A stretch of 64,000 nt of DNA from Fennellomyces sp. T-0311 (Eukaryota; Mucoromycota; Mucoromycetes; Mucorales; Lichtheimiaceae), in the NCBI GenBank assembly GCA_025266875.1, contig JALLLT010000023.1:124001-188000 (forward strand), read 5' to 3'. The notes beneath the pieces were generated by a model. It was given only the letters and a program-made list of their open reading frames with translations, did no database searches and was not told the DNA's origin. Below are positions 11,263 through 22,610 of the stretch, one piece after another (positions within the stretch are counted from its first letter, which is position 1; each line of letters begins with the position of its first letter). A program made the translations under genes and the position numbers.

Positions 11263-12409
11263 TTAAGATAATGGTTGGAGGAAAGTACGATCGTCGTACT
11301 TGGAAGTGAAGCTATTGTGAGCAAGTTGAGCAAGGTCAAAATATGTTTCAGGGAAATAGGTGAGCACACACTGTTTTATCGTATTCGTCGCTCAATATCC
11401 ATTGGTTACAAGCTAATTGAATCATAGGTACATGAATGCTCATAATTCTATAGGCTATGTTGGAACCTAGGTAGCGAGTCATGCGGTGTTCTTATTCTTT
11501 GTCAGATTTCCAAGACATAATTCCACTTGCTTCGCTTTTGGTGCCTTCTTAATACTGACAAATGCATCATCTGTGGTATGGTCGAGTTAATAACAAACAG
11601 TGAATTGAGTAGCAGGAACAGGTGATTTGTACCACGCATTGCATATGAGCCTGCACAATGAAAAAAACCGGCAATGAAAAGTGTAAAGATGGAGTGCAAG
11701 ACTTCTTGAACAAATGGTTCCAGATATAAGCAAATTTCAACAAGTAACCTGCTCGCATTGCTTTTCCTACAAAGCTCTTTGGCATCTTCGAGTAATGCAG
11801 AAGCGAGGAACAAGATTTCCTCAAAGGCGATCAACGTGTTCGGGGCACATAATTCCAACGTCCGAAGCATTTACAGGCATTGGAATGGAGTGTAGCTTTG
11901 AATACGTACTTACATGCTCAGCGACTTTAGTATCAATCTTATCAATGTAGCAGACGATATTGTTATATTCGTCTTTTGTGCTTTTTTTTGTCTATGCGAT
12001 GTGAGATGATAGCAATAAGTGGCTGTTGATCTGTCGTTATCAGCCCCTGTGCTTCTGTCCTGATATTGAGCACAAGAAAACGATTTGATCTGGATAAGGT
12101 GTTGGTAAAAGACGGGATTTGCAATAATTCAAAACGATCATGCTCTGCCGAGCGCCGCCTGACATTTTTCCGAGCAGTTTTACTTTGATGACCATGCATA
12201 TTGGTACATACCATCAATAGCATAGTCAGTCATAAGCGAACTTACGACGGTTGTAAATATTCCTTGCCGAAGTTCCAGTACCAGCAATAAATATACGTAG
12301 GTACGATCAAGTAGAAACAGTGTCAAGCGTTTGACGGTTACACCGACGCAACTGTTACCAGCATATGCTTCAGATCGTCCTCGCAAACGTCGCTTGCAGC
12401 AGCATCCAT
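11263..12409 (-). CDS. Unidentified multi-exon gene (model approximate)
   Basis: I do not recognise the protein. A good start is visible: TATAAAAG at about plus 12456-12463, then ATG 12409 reading MDAAASDVCEDDLKHML to a donor at 12359. A 17-nt exon (12262-12246) gives EYLQPS, with CTGAC in the next intron. The exon from 12182 then gives KTARKNVRRRSAEHDRF and ELLQIPSFTNTLSRSN. Further coding-like blocks on this strand, with uncertain joins, are IDKIDTKVAEH (about 11950-11914), TLELCAPNTLIAFEEILFL and ASALLEDAKELCRKSNAS (about 11860-11750), DAFVSIKKAPKAKQVELCL (about 11574-11500), and YFPETYFDLAQLAHNSF ending QPLS-stop at 11263. Predicted helices dominate. It could be one gene or two, or partly decayed. 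It starts only 88 bases downstream of the uL24m stop, on the same strand. Confidence 0.4.
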
Positions 12410-12496
12410 ATTATAATACCCAACGCAGGTTACTGTACATGACGAAGAAAGGGAACTTTTATAATTGGCAATATATAAAAACGGTGTCTAACTCAT

Positions 12497-13334
12497 TTAT
12501 AAAGAGGGGGTGCGCTTCTTGTATGGGTTTCGCAGCTCTTTCAAAAGTTCTTGAGGGATGGGAGGAGCATCAAGTCCGGTGAAAGTCACCTGAAGAACAT
12601 CTTCTGGTGCTGTTGTGAACTTTTCATCTTTTCAAAACAGACAAACAGATAAGCCATTCCGTTTACCGCCTCTAGTTGTCACTGGCACTTACCACCACTT
12701 TTATCATTATACTTTTGTGTTGGCTTGGGAATCTCGACATCCGTACCGTGAACAAACCGAGTCCATCGCTTTACTACCCGACCGTCATCCAGCGTTTTCT
12801 CAACCTGACGGCGCTCAATACGCGTAGGAATTCTATCCAAAACCAAGAGGATCAATATCACGGACACACATCAATGAATGAACGAAAACGTACTGCGTAT
12901 CAGGATGTAACAACATGACGTTGGAATAGTGAATAGGCATCTCTTTTCTCATGATACCTTCGGGCGCACCGGGTTGTTGAGGAACGTGCTTCTTGGCCTA
13001 CCGTGAAGCTTATTTAGCAATTTTTGTTTTTTTGACAACCTTCCAAAACGTTACCAATTTTTTGCCTTCAACAAGGACCGTGTTTGTTTTGCGATTGACT
13101 GATTTAATTTCACCAATGGTATCTTTATCTTTGCCAGCGATAATGGCAACCTATTGTTTTTTTATTCCACCGTGTCTATATTGAATATTTTTTTGCTGTT
13201 GTTTTGGTATGTTGACTTTAATGTACCTTGTCTCCTCTGACAATGTTCCACTGCTGAATTCTGTCCTTTGGGTTCACCCATTGAGGTTTGGTGAGGTGAC
13301 GTGTGCTGATGCCTTGTGACTTGAAGCGATGCAT
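12497..13334 (-). CDS. Mitochondrial large-subunit ribosomal protein uL24m (MRPL24 / yeast MRPL40 family)
   Basis: A component of the mitochondrial 54S ribosomal subunit, nuclear encoded. Five exons: 13334-13227, 13150-13055, 12997-12894, 12832-12693 and 12627-12497. Introns are 57-76 nt, all GT-AG. The KOW domain is clear: RIQQWNIVRGDKVAIIAGKD, then KDTIGEIKSVNRKTNTVLVE and GKKL. It is followed by KKHVPQQPGAPEGIMRKEMP, IHYSNVMLLHP and IERRQVEKTLDDGRVVKRW. The last exon encodes a mitochondrial-type extension, ending YKKRTPSL. The likely start is MHRFKSQGISTRHLTKPQWV, whose basic Ser/Thr/Arg composition suits a mitochondrial targeting peptide. The same frame is open a little further upstream (ERLTTPLKA), so an additional first exon is possible. 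Confidence 0.88.
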
Positions 13335-14029
13335 GGCTTTTAATGGAGTTGTCAACCGCTCTGACCTGGCCACTTGCCCTCAAAAAGTCAGTAAACATCC
13401 AAATTCCGTGACTTGGAATTACTGTATCTGGTTCTCCGTTTCCACCGCTTTTGAGTTTTGACACCCTTATGAAGGCAGAGGTATGTCACCGGTGATATTC
13501 ACCTTATTACGAGGTGTATATTGACGGTGCCCAGAAGAGTGATTGTGATATGAATATTCACGTTTCAGTCGTATCATGGGCACAAGTATCACCAGTGCTT
13601 TGGCTATTGAGGAGGCAGTAGGAGGATGTCGTACTTTTACACATACCTGCCAATGATTGCACAGTGCATTTGCATTCATCAGTGACAGCTTACTACATTA
13701 ATTTGTTCCCTTGGCAACGCAAGTTTGTTGGATACCAACAACAATTATTATCATATTGTGTTACCATGGAAATCTGGGGCAAAGCTGAACTGTTGGTAGG
13801 CCACGCTACTCATTCAACATTTCGAAAAGCAAAGGCATACAAAGAAAGAATGCTAAACCGAAATCCGTGTATGATTTATTGAATAGAAAGGTATACTTTA
13901 GAGATTAGGTAGAAGAGAGGAAGGTATACTTGAACAAGAAAGAACAACAAAAAGAAAGAACTGTACAATTGATGTGGGAAATATCTACACAGGAGTGAAA
14001 AAAATGGTATGGGCCTTGAAACAAAAGTG
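13335..14029. other. Intergenic between uL24m and the LRR gene
   Basis: About 700 bases. The part nearest 13334 may hold the uL24m promoter and possibly an upstream exon. The part nearest 14030 is the 3' flank of the LRR gene, rich in GAAAG repeats on the plus strand (about 13905-13960). Open frames at 13467-13679 and 13664-13882 have no recognisable features. Confidence 0.4.
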
Positions 14030-15955
14030 TCACCGCGATGGTTGTCCGGAAGCAGCAGCAGCAACAGCTGCCTCAATCCACTCAATGGATTCATTGGACG
14101 CGGATGCACTGTTTACAGATTGTGATACAATTGAGGGAATATCTTTGGCCTTTCCAAGGCAGCTTCGCCAACAGGCTGTTGAACAGAACCGAACACGACG
14201 GACAACTGCTGGGTGGCCTTTGTAGCTCTTGACTTGAACAGAAGTAACCCATTCGTGAATGAACGGCTCCTGGCACGTCACGCACAGCCTGTAACGACTT
14301 TGAAGATCTTCAGCGAGATGGGCAGGTATGAAACGCAAGGGAACCTTGATCTTGTTCTTGATAATGGTACGTGTCGCAATTTCACGTAGCGAATGAATCA
14401 AATTGTGTTCGTCGTTCGGTGCATGAGCTTCAAGCTCTTCGTCCTCGTCGTCAAATTCCTCTTCAAGTTCGCCATCGGAAGACCGTGGAGGCGTAATGGT
14501 GCCGACGAGTGCTTTGGGTGTACCTGGTCGGGACCCGCGTATATTCAACTGACGTGCATGATACGACAGCTCCCGGTCGATCCCTGCATCGTCGTCGTAT
14601 CCTTCAGGGTACCGATGATGTTTCTGTTTATGCTTCCGTGGTCGTGGCGAAAATCGAGGTGGCGACGCTGTTGATTCAGAGCTACTTGTGCTGGTACTGC
14701 TAGATGCTGAAGATGGTTCAGAGGCAACTTGATTGATCTGGACTGCGGCGGCAACAGCTGCTGCGGGAGTCGGCACTGAAACTTTGGAAGCGGGCTCCTC
14801 GCATCCCATACCATGCGGACCACACCGATCACGGCCCATCAATGTGGGGGCCATCGGTACTGCCCGCAGAGTCATTTGCCGTACGATCTGAGCATAGGCA
14901 TCGTTGTTCGCAAGGTCACAGTGCCCCGGGTGAGTCAGCGGATTGCCTGTGATCAACAATGTTGTTCGCATTCGTTCCAAGATGTCAGCAGGCATGATAC
15001 ACAACAGATTTTCACTCAAATCGAAAAGCTCCAGCTGTGTCAGCTGCACCAGATCCGCCGGCAATGTCGCCAGATGATTCTTGGACACGTTCAGCGTACG
15101 CAGCCGACTGCATTGGGCGATCGATTTGGGGATGGTTCCCAACTGGTTGTCGGACACGTTGAGATGCATCAGCGTAGGGATATACATGTTGCCAGGTAAC
15201 GATCGCAGGCGGTTGTGGGAAAGATCAAGCTCTTCCAGGCGTCGCATGTCGGCAATCTGGTCGGGGACTGAGGTGAGGAGGTTGCCCCCGAATACAGACC
15301 CAAGCTGCAGATGTTGCATTTTTGTCCACAGCCCAATATTTGTGTCGATCTGTCGAATGCGATTTGCTGCGATACGTAGTGTCTTGAGATTGGGCAGCTG
15401 GACAGCCATCTCTGCCGGAATACATTCTAGTCGGTTCTGCGAGAGGACGAGGATTTCGAGTTGGCTGAGATTGTACAGGACGGGCGGAATGGTGGTGAGC
15501 ATGTTGGATGAGGCGTTAAGGATTTTGAGATGTTTGAGGATGGAGAGGTTGAATGGTAGATGCGTAAGGCGATTGCGGGAGATATCGAGCTCGACCAGAT
15601 CTTGGAATCGAGCTTGTGGTTGCAAGAGGAGCGCCAATGGAGGTAATAAGCTGTCGAGTTGCTCTGCAAGCTCGTCCGCCTCCATACCTCGCCGTCGAAG
15701 CATTAGCAAGCCGTCGTTGCGTATTTCTCGTCTGGTTTGCTTCTTCTGTATTCGCACCTGGCCCTCTTTGCTGTGTTGGACGCTCTTCCGCCTGTCATTG
15801 GAGCGTACATGGTGGCCCAATGGAGCCAAGGATGGATCATCGATGCAAGACTCAATGTCGACAAGCGGATCAGCGGCATTGGATGGTAGTTCATGAGGAG
15901 AGACGACACCTTGCAATGTCTTTCCCCCCATGAGGTAGGGTATTACGGTGGGCAT
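14030..15955 (-). CDS. Leucine-rich repeat protein with C-terminal cysteine (zinc-ribbon-like) module
   Basis: A single-exon protein of 641 residues. The N-terminal 95 residues are polar. About ten LRRs of the short LxxLxLxxNxLxxLP type cover residues 110-340 (for example LVELDISRNRLTHLPFNLS and LEELDLSHNRLRSLPGNM). A Ser/Thr-rich, alanine-rich and acidic linker follows (GELEEEFDDEDEELEAH). The last 110 residues hold CVTCQEPF and, about 30 residues on, FCSTACWRSC, a CxxC plus CxxxC arrangement like the C-terminus of animal LRRC58-type proteins. I infer metal binding. The partner is unknown; LRRs of this class mediate protein contacts, and similar proteins serve as adaptors. The long open antisense frame at 15081-15896 is a shadow. 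Confidence 0.85.
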   Translation of the reverse strand: MPTVIPYLMGGKTLQGVVSPHELPSNAADPLVDIESCIDDPSLAPLGHHVRSNDRRKSVQHSKEGQVRIQKKQTRREIRNDGLLMLRRRGMEADELAEQLDSLLPPLALLLQPQARFQDLVELDISRNRLTHLPFNLSILKHLKILNASSNMLTTIPPVLYNLSQLEILVLSQNRLECIPAEMAVQLPNLKTLRIAANRIRQIDTNIGLWTKMQHLQLGSVFGGNLLTSVPDQIADMRRLEELDLSHNRLRSLPGNMYIPTLMHLNVSDNQLGTIPKSIAQCSRLRTLNVSKNHLATLPADLVQLTQLELFDLSENLLCIMPADILERMRTTLLITGNPLTHPGHCDLANNDAYAQIVRQMTLRAVPMAPTLMGRDRCGPHGMGCEEPASKVSVPTPAAAVAAAVQINQVASEPSSASSSTSTSSSESTASPPRFSPRPRKHKQKHHRYPEGYDDDAGIDRELSYHARQLNIRGSRPGTPKALVGTITPPRSSDGELEEEFDDEDEELEAHAPNDEHNLIHSLREIATRTIIKNKIKVPLRFIPAHLAEDLQSRYRLCVTCQEPFIHEWVTSVQVKSYKGHPAVVRRVRFCSTACWRSCLGKAKDIPSIVSQSVNSASASNESIEWIEAAVAAAASGQPSR

Positions 15956-18900
15956 TTGGGGAAGTGAAAGTAGGAAGGCACCCTTTTGTTTATCGTAGGG
16001 CCATCTGATAAGAGCGTGCAGTGTCCGTGCCCCCCAGTTTTTATATTGTTCGGAAGCAAAAAATTATCAGATCGGTTTAGTGCCACAGATCTCCAAGCGT
16101 TCCTATCAATGACACCTCCCGTGACTTCCCCCGGATGTCTCGTGTTTCCCCATCTTGCCTTCAAGAACGCCTACTGAGTCAACCCTACGTTTCCATCCAC
16201 GTCCACAAATTGCAGCTCCCTCGTCGCCAAACTCTCAATTGAAAGCTCAGCAAATCACGCGGAAAAAACACAGCACATCTCCGCCCGTGTGTATAAATGG
16301 GAGCGGCACTTGAATGGCGAGCGTGAGCTTTTTTTTGTCAAAGATGCGCATGTTTGTGTATGTAAAGTTACACGCCAAAACTGGCCTCCCTGTGAGCCAT
16401 GACAACATCTGATAGATCTGATAAAAATGTCACTAATTATACATCGACATTTAGGGAGCATCATGCAAACAAATTGCCTGCTTCCGGCTTTTTCACTTAG
16501 CGCATGCGCCGGCTCCCTTTTTTCGCCACACTGTCTCATATCATGGTACAGAGAGTGTAACTGTTTGGGATATAGTCCCTTGGACCTGATTGAGTTTATC
16601 AGTCCATGTGCAATCGTAAGCAACGGCTGCTGACTTGGTCACACTGGAGTGACATGGTCAACCGGGCCTGCATGCAAACGGGGTGATAAATGCATGCTGA
16701 ATTATGAAAATGTGCATACATATCAGATTAAGTGATAATGGACTGACGGTAGAAAGCTGCCCGGCTAATAGCGATGATGACATTTTCCATCCCGATCTCC
16801 TCTTCTGTTCCTCGGCGATAGTGACAACCTTGTGCGACTGCACTTGAAACAATCAAACCAATGGATAGTGTTTTTTTCAAGTGACAAAATCCGTTTCATA
16901 ACGATTGTACATAAACCAATGCAGGGTTTATTGTTGGCTCATTTTCCGGTTCTCTTAACACACATAAATAATCAGTATACCACTTTTTTTTTTTGAGATG
17001 ACTAAAACAGCATTGCCAACGCCTTCAATAACAAGCAAACTTACCCTTACACCCGTAAAAGCAGATACACCAAGTGGGCCAAAAGTAGTATCAGAATTGC
17101 GCCATCATTCTGTTGGTTACTCATGCTTGTTTGCATACTTACCGCCAATCTGCTTCACTTATTTTCGGCATGACTCATTAAGCTCAAGTACCCAGGCAAA
17201 TCGATGCTGGCGTATGTATAAAGAAATCCCCTATAAAGTAACTTTATGGTCATTATCGCACCTTCTAAAAAGAAACGCCATATCACTACGGGATAATTCG
17301 AAACAAAGAGCTGGACCACATCCGCAGGACCCCGCTCTAACTGGTGATCTATCAGCATCTTGATGCTCTTACAATAGTTAGGTTCAAACCTCTAATTAGA
17401 ATAAGCTTTTTTGTTATTTGCAAATTTACATCCAACGAAGTTATGTCGTTATACCCCTAATTCCAGGATTCTGCTTTCGATACTAAACTTTGGTCACCTG
17501 TAACGTATCGCGATTGAAGTTCCAGTCAGCCCCTATGACATAACTGGTCGCTCTTTTCCCTGAATCTAGCCGCGTATACCTTCTCCATGACAAGATTAAT
17601 GTGTCTTTGACACGGTTTGCTGATAAAAGCAGTTCTTAGCGGCTTCTTTTTATCATCGTCTCTAATACGTATTCATGTTGTATCACAAGGTATCCGCCGT
17701 ACCCGGAGAAGACTAGTGGCTCATCAGACCTTGACACTAACGGCATGTGAGTAACGAATGACAAGCACGAGCTGAGGTGTTGATATTCTCCGCATTCACT
17801 ATGCGTCCCGCCTCCGGGGAAGTACGGGGTAAACTTATTTTAGTTGGCTGCTCGCGAATAATTACTTCCGACTTTTTGCGCGACGCAACTATTAAAAAGA
17901 TTAATGAGCGCGCAACCAACTAAAGCTAAACGATTTCATATAACCAAGATATACTTATCTCATACATATATATCCAGAGAAACAATAAGGTCTGATATAT
18001 AACAAGCAAAAAGCCGTTTGTAACTTCAAAAATGCAGAAAGATTATGTTACCTTGTGTAACGGTCGATACACAGTCAAATGTCTGTGTAACATTCATCGC
18101 TCTTGGCCAAGCGCGCTTCTTGATCGACCTGTCCATCGATTACTTCAAGCAATATAGCCGTATCATGACTTGAAAACTACCAGTGTATAGGTGTGAAACT
18201 TCTAATAAAGACTACCGAGAAATTTTTTTTGATGGCAAGAGTTATGATGGTACAATACAGGGTTTTAACTTTTTAGGCACTACTTCGAAATATGATGGAC
18301 GACACAAATTGTATTTCACAATACGCACTGTTAATTTAAAAAGTATATGAAAAGTTTGACGTATGTACCTCGCTCAACGCTATGGCCCTCACTCTCAAAA
18401 GCCGGTGTACCCGCTACTTAAAATCGATATATCTGTTTGCCTTTTATCCACAGATAATTTGGCGCTTTTTTCGACCCTCTCACCGGGCTTACTTTTTGCC
18501 CCAGATCGGCCCCAAAGAATGCTAGCGCCACATGGTTAACTGTTTCGTAACGCTCATGGTTTGAAATACCACAAACTAGTAATGTAACGACCTTTCACTT
18601 GATACTACTTATTTTACTTGATGTCGACTAAAGCTAAAAGTGAAGACTCGCTTCCAAGTAAACTCTTTCCAATGCCACTGTTTCTGCTTTTTAATAGAAC
18701 CATGGAATTTGCCTTGAAGTGCTCTACAATTACACTAATGCACAGGGAACATCCGGATAGCTGCATCAAGTTTTATGTCTGGTTAAATCCTATATAGACT
18801 GTGTTGTACGCCTGCAATTCCCCAATTTTCGAATATCCATCCCCCACCCCATGCATTCTTTTTGCTCATATCTCGGTCCATAATTATGTTAGTAAGTCAA

Positions 18901-20269
18901 ACTAAGCGGCCCGTATTGCTCCCAATTGATAGTATCCATTATAAAAAGCAAAATATGCCTTCGTCTAATCCAGTTTTCCATATATTCACAAAAGGCGAAA
19001 ATCACATTACTTCACATAAAATTTTTACTGTGCCGTTGACTTGACTAGCTGATAATACCACTGGAATCACCATTAAACTCTCTACAAATATTGCCAAAAC
19101 ATCAAGGAAGTCCAATTGCTGGATCAGCTTCTGTTCAACGAAAAGAGTTTCAAGATGACTTTCCAAGGCACTAGCCTTTGGGTCTTCGACTTTTCCGAAT
19201 GTCCTTGAATTCGTATTTTTTTATTCCACATGTTTTTATTGCACTGAAATTTAATTTCGTATGCTTTTCACCTCTCGTTCATTTCTAATGCTGTTGACCG
19301 ATTTTCGTACAACAGAAACTGACTCCGTTATGGTTATTGCTCGATCTTAAATTACGCTAGAAACGCAAAGTCAACGGTTCCATGAAGATGAATTTCGGAA
19401 CACGTAACAAAAAAGTTTAAATAGGTTAGTACATCTCATAAGTGCATTGTAAATTATGCTTAAAGCCCAAAGTTTGTACTTTTTCAAAGTAAACTTCTTC
19501 CTTAGCCGCCGCTATTTTAAATCATTACTAAAACTGGATATTGTAGTGGTGTAGTCGTGTTATGAAGCTACCACAAACTGTTGTTACTGCGACAAGAACT
19601 TATGGGGAAGTTGCTACTGAAATGTAAAAAGGAAATCTAAAATATAAAAGAAAAGGGTTAGTTCGTTCTATAAGGTGTTAATATGTCACGCAGGAGTTCT
19701 CGATTGGGCTTATGTAATGCCAACTGCGATGTGGTTTTTAGTCCTAAGTGTTGAGAACAGCGGTTCCTCGGAACAAGCTTATGAGTCTCGGTAGGATATA
19801 AGAGTCTTAAAAAGGATAGTCCGGTGATCGGAACACAAGAAAAATAAACAATTGAAAACTAATTGTCAAAAAGTGAAAGAGAAAGAGAACTTGTTTTTAT
19901 TGAAGAATCAGAATTTGGCTATTTATATGGTCTAACTAATGTAATTTCTAACTATGCATCGTAGCTGAGTACATTGCAGGGTGAATTTGGATATCTTTTC
20001 GTTGCCTGGCTAAGGGCATTGTTACTGTCTATATTGTGAAGTTACTTGTGAAGAGGTCGCGTAATTTTTAATGGCATTGCGTTACCATGGACGGTGCGTT
20101 GTAATGGTGCACTGTGATCTGTTCTACTCAACGGGGCGGTGTTTATTTTTACAAGCTAAATGTAAATTTGGAAGGATGGTTCTAAGTAAACTCTTGCCTT
20201 GGTATTAACCTTTTTTAGTCACTTGTTGAAGTCTTGTCAATGTGTATACTAGAATATCCACTGCCTTAA

Positions 20270-20495
20270 GAGCATCTCCAGCGGATTCGCTGAATCACAA
20301 TTTTTACAAAAATAGCGACTGACTGGCATTCCAGCGGTCTCGCTTTTCCATACGCCAAATCTACAATTTTCGGTATTTTAAACGCTTTGCTCGCTAAATA
20401 GCGATTCCACTGGAAATCTGTCTTGCCCTTAGCGAAAACTAAAACTGGCGCTCAGCAAATTTAGCAGAAAATTAGCGAGTCCGCTGGAGATGCTC
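20270..20495. mobile_element. MITE with GAGCATCTCC terminal inverted repeats and TAA target duplication (PIF/Harbinger-like)
   Basis: The two ends are near-perfect inverted repeats. The left end reads GAGCATCTCCAGCGGATTCG and the reverse complement of the right end reads GAGCATCTCCAGCGGACTCG. Each end is directly flanked by TAA (20267-20269 and 20496-20498), a 3-bp target site duplication. The element is 226 bp long and has no coding capacity. Internally it repeats related words (CCAGCGGTCTCGC, TAGCGATTCCACTGG), giving extra fold-back potential. A TAA/TTA duplication plus a short element is characteristic of PIF/Harbinger (Tourist-type) MITEs. The element looks well preserved compared with its surroundings. 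Confidence 0.85.
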
Positions 20496-21375
20496 TAAGT
20501 ACTGCTATTTATTGTTCGTAACAATATATTTGAATCTTTTTTTTTTGTACTAATAATTATATATATCCTTGATAACTTTGGAGAGGGAGCAAAGAAGAAA
20601 GTCAAGGGGGCTATTTTCCCATGCCGTTCAAAAAGCGGCGCCACAATATATCAACAATTTCTCTATAAAGTTATCTATATATGTACCCGGGAGATGCAAT
20701 TGCTGATTAAGCCAGTAAACGTGTTCAAAGACGTCTAACGGATCTCGCTGCCAGCTCTAAGCGAGGAAAGCGAAAAGTCAGTATTTTTTTTTATCTGAAA
20801 TCAACTTTACATGATTCTTTGGAGACCAGTTTACCGACAGAGTGCGTTTATCGACCTTGATACGAATCAGAATCGCTGCAATCTGCTTGGAAAAACTACT
20901 AGGTTACATTTTCCTGCCTTAATCTCGCCAATAATGCAGAGAAGACGATCTGATTACGCTTTCTGCGTATTTTTCGCTCTTGTTTCTACCACTTCTTGTA
21001 ATAAAACAAGTCACTTGAAGCGGTTGATAAGCCAAAAGATGGTGATTATAGTTTATACTTCCGCATTACCGGTGATAGGCTCCCAGCCATTCGCTGCTCT
21101 AACTAGCTCTAAAAACCATTGGATAAGGGTTTACATTTTCTACAAAATATGTTATTGATCAAGTAAATCCATTCACTTAGTGAGTCTACAAACACCCCTA
21201 TAATACTTCATTTGCTTCTATCAATGCGTAGTAATAAATACCTGGTTTAACTAGCTATCCAAACCTCTGCACGCGTCTTTGTGTTTTCTACAATTTGTTC
21301 CTATACATCAAATGAATTCGATCACTGGTTCAACCAAGAAAAGTGCTTCAGTCAATATTTGTCTGACCACTACAT

Positions 21376-21599
21376 CGTAAAAAATCCGCCTGGGCGATTT
21401 CGGGGATGTTGGGATCTTCTGGGATAATAGCGAAATCCCAACATATGGGTAACACAGGCTGTGCTTGCGACCCAAGCGAATCCCAGAATATCCCAAAATC
21501 TGCCCAACGCTGCTACACAAGATCTCAAAATCGGTTAGCGTCTCCTTTATCCCCAGATTATCCCCAGAAATGCCCAGAATATCTGAAGGATTTTTTACG
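21376..21599. repeat. Inverted-repeat element, possible MITE
   Basis: The left end CGTAAAAAATCCGCCTGGGC and the reverse complement of the right end CGTAAAAAATCCTTCAGATA share a terminal CGTAAAAAATCC. They then stay related (CTGGGCGATTTCGGGGA versus CTGGGCATTTCTGGGGA, with a small offset). The length is 224 bp. The interior repeats words such as TGGGAT/ATCCCA and CCCAGAATATC. No clear target duplication is visible. It is probably a degenerate MITE. Confidence 0.55.
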
Positions 21600-21834
21600 G
21601 TGTTTCTGGTTCATCCAACAATTGTATTTACTTGATGTACTAATATATTCTGTAGAGAAAGCAAAGGTGCATTTAATAGTTTTTATATCTAGTCAAATCA
21701 GCGACTAGATGAAAAACTATCCTAAAAGCTATGCAAAAATCTGATGCAATCACGTTTTCCGGATCATCAAGGACCTAAAACAACCTGATTAAATAGAAAA
21801 CGTAGTATAAAAAAGGTGAAAAATACGTACATTT

Positions 21835-21985
21835 TCAAATCCGAGGACCATCAGGGCGTAACCGGTGAGATTAAAGCAAGAAGTGAAATTTTATGGTTTT
21901 CCAGGTCTATTATAACCACTCAGAGGTATACTCACGCCGATAAACGCGCTTTATAAGTAAACCCGCCTCTAAGGAATTTATGGAA
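21835..21985. repeat. Dispersed repeat, copy 1 (pairs with 45030-45186)
   Basis: It begins TCAAATCCGAGGACC, identical to 45030-45044. It stays alignable for about 150 bases through shared blocks such as GAGATTAAAG, CCGATAAAC and GCCTC with many substitutions and small gaps. The spacing and divergence suggest two old copies of a transposon. Translated fragments are similar in both copies (KSEDxxxxxGEIK), hinting at a decayed coding region of unknown type. Confidence 0.55.
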
Positions 21986-22550
21986 TTGGCTAAAAGCACT
22001 GACTTTTTACGTTCCCCGTTTCGATCCAGTATGAGATAAGAACGAAGTAGCGAGTATCGAAAAGGGATAATAGAAGTCAACGAGACTCAGAAAACTGTAG
22101 TTTATTGATGAAGAGTTCGCTCTATTTATATTAAATGCTTATCATGGATGGGACTTCCTATTACCGATGTTATCCAAGGTCATATCATGACTATACCTGT
22201 ATATCCATTACGTATGTCATGTTGGGGTGTTATTGAGAAACGAGTGATGTCTATCGTTATGGAGCCGGTCCATAACGGATAACGATAAGCTAAGTGATAG
22301 CTGTTGACACGCGTTCATGATAACGTCTATGACAATATGCCGGATATGGAAGATATGTCTGCATGAGTGAGTTTTACCAAAAAGGAAAGTGAGAGATAAC
22401 CGTTCCGAGATATTGATCAGTGATTATGTTCATGTTGGATACAACACAGTAGCATGATGCATTAGATATTTTGAGAACACCTCCTGGTTCAGTCAGCGAT
22501 AGAACTTCTGTAGCACATCGTAACGCCTGCTTACATTTTTCATAATCCTT

Positions 22551-22610
22551 TACAGTTTTTTGCACAGGCGGTTTTTTCAAAAATCTTGTGCAAAAAACGG
22601 GGTTCCACTG
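22551..22610 (-). mobile_element. Terminus of a pogo/Tc1-mariner-like element
   Basis: Read on the minus strand from 22610, the sequence is CAGTGGAACCCCGTTTTTTG, preceded by TA (22611-22612), the usual Tc1/mariner insertion dinucleotide. Just inside is a perfect 11-bp inverted repeat, TTTTTTGCACA (22556-22566) against its complement (22587-22597), forming a hairpin. CAGTGGAACC-type ends are typical of pogo/Tigger relatives. I found no matching opposite end nearby and no transposase, so it is a remnant or a solo end. Confidence 0.4.

Noticed and set aside
12331..12582. Plus-strand frame MTVTPTQLLPAYASD
   Set aside because: Antisense to the start of the unidentified minus-strand gene and the uL24m 3' end, where the minus strand has better signals (TATA, splice sites).
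15081..15896. Long plus-strand open frame of 271 codons
   Set aside because: Exact antisense shadow of the LRR gene at 14030-15955; composition (Arg/Ser-rich, no motif) is typical of a reverse-frame artefact of a repeat-containing gene.
16998..17363. Plus-strand frame of 121 codons starting MTKTALPTPSITSK
   Set aside because: Ser/Thr-rich start looks protein-like, but there are no family motifs and no further exons; it lies in the repeat-rich island, so chance or debris is more likely.
17360..17400. tRNA T-arm-like sequence around AGGTTCAAACCT
   Set aside because: The flanks do not form acceptor, D or anticodon stems; no cloverleaf.
22010..22040. TTCGATCC box resembling a tRNA B box
   Set aside because: No matching A box or stems upstream.
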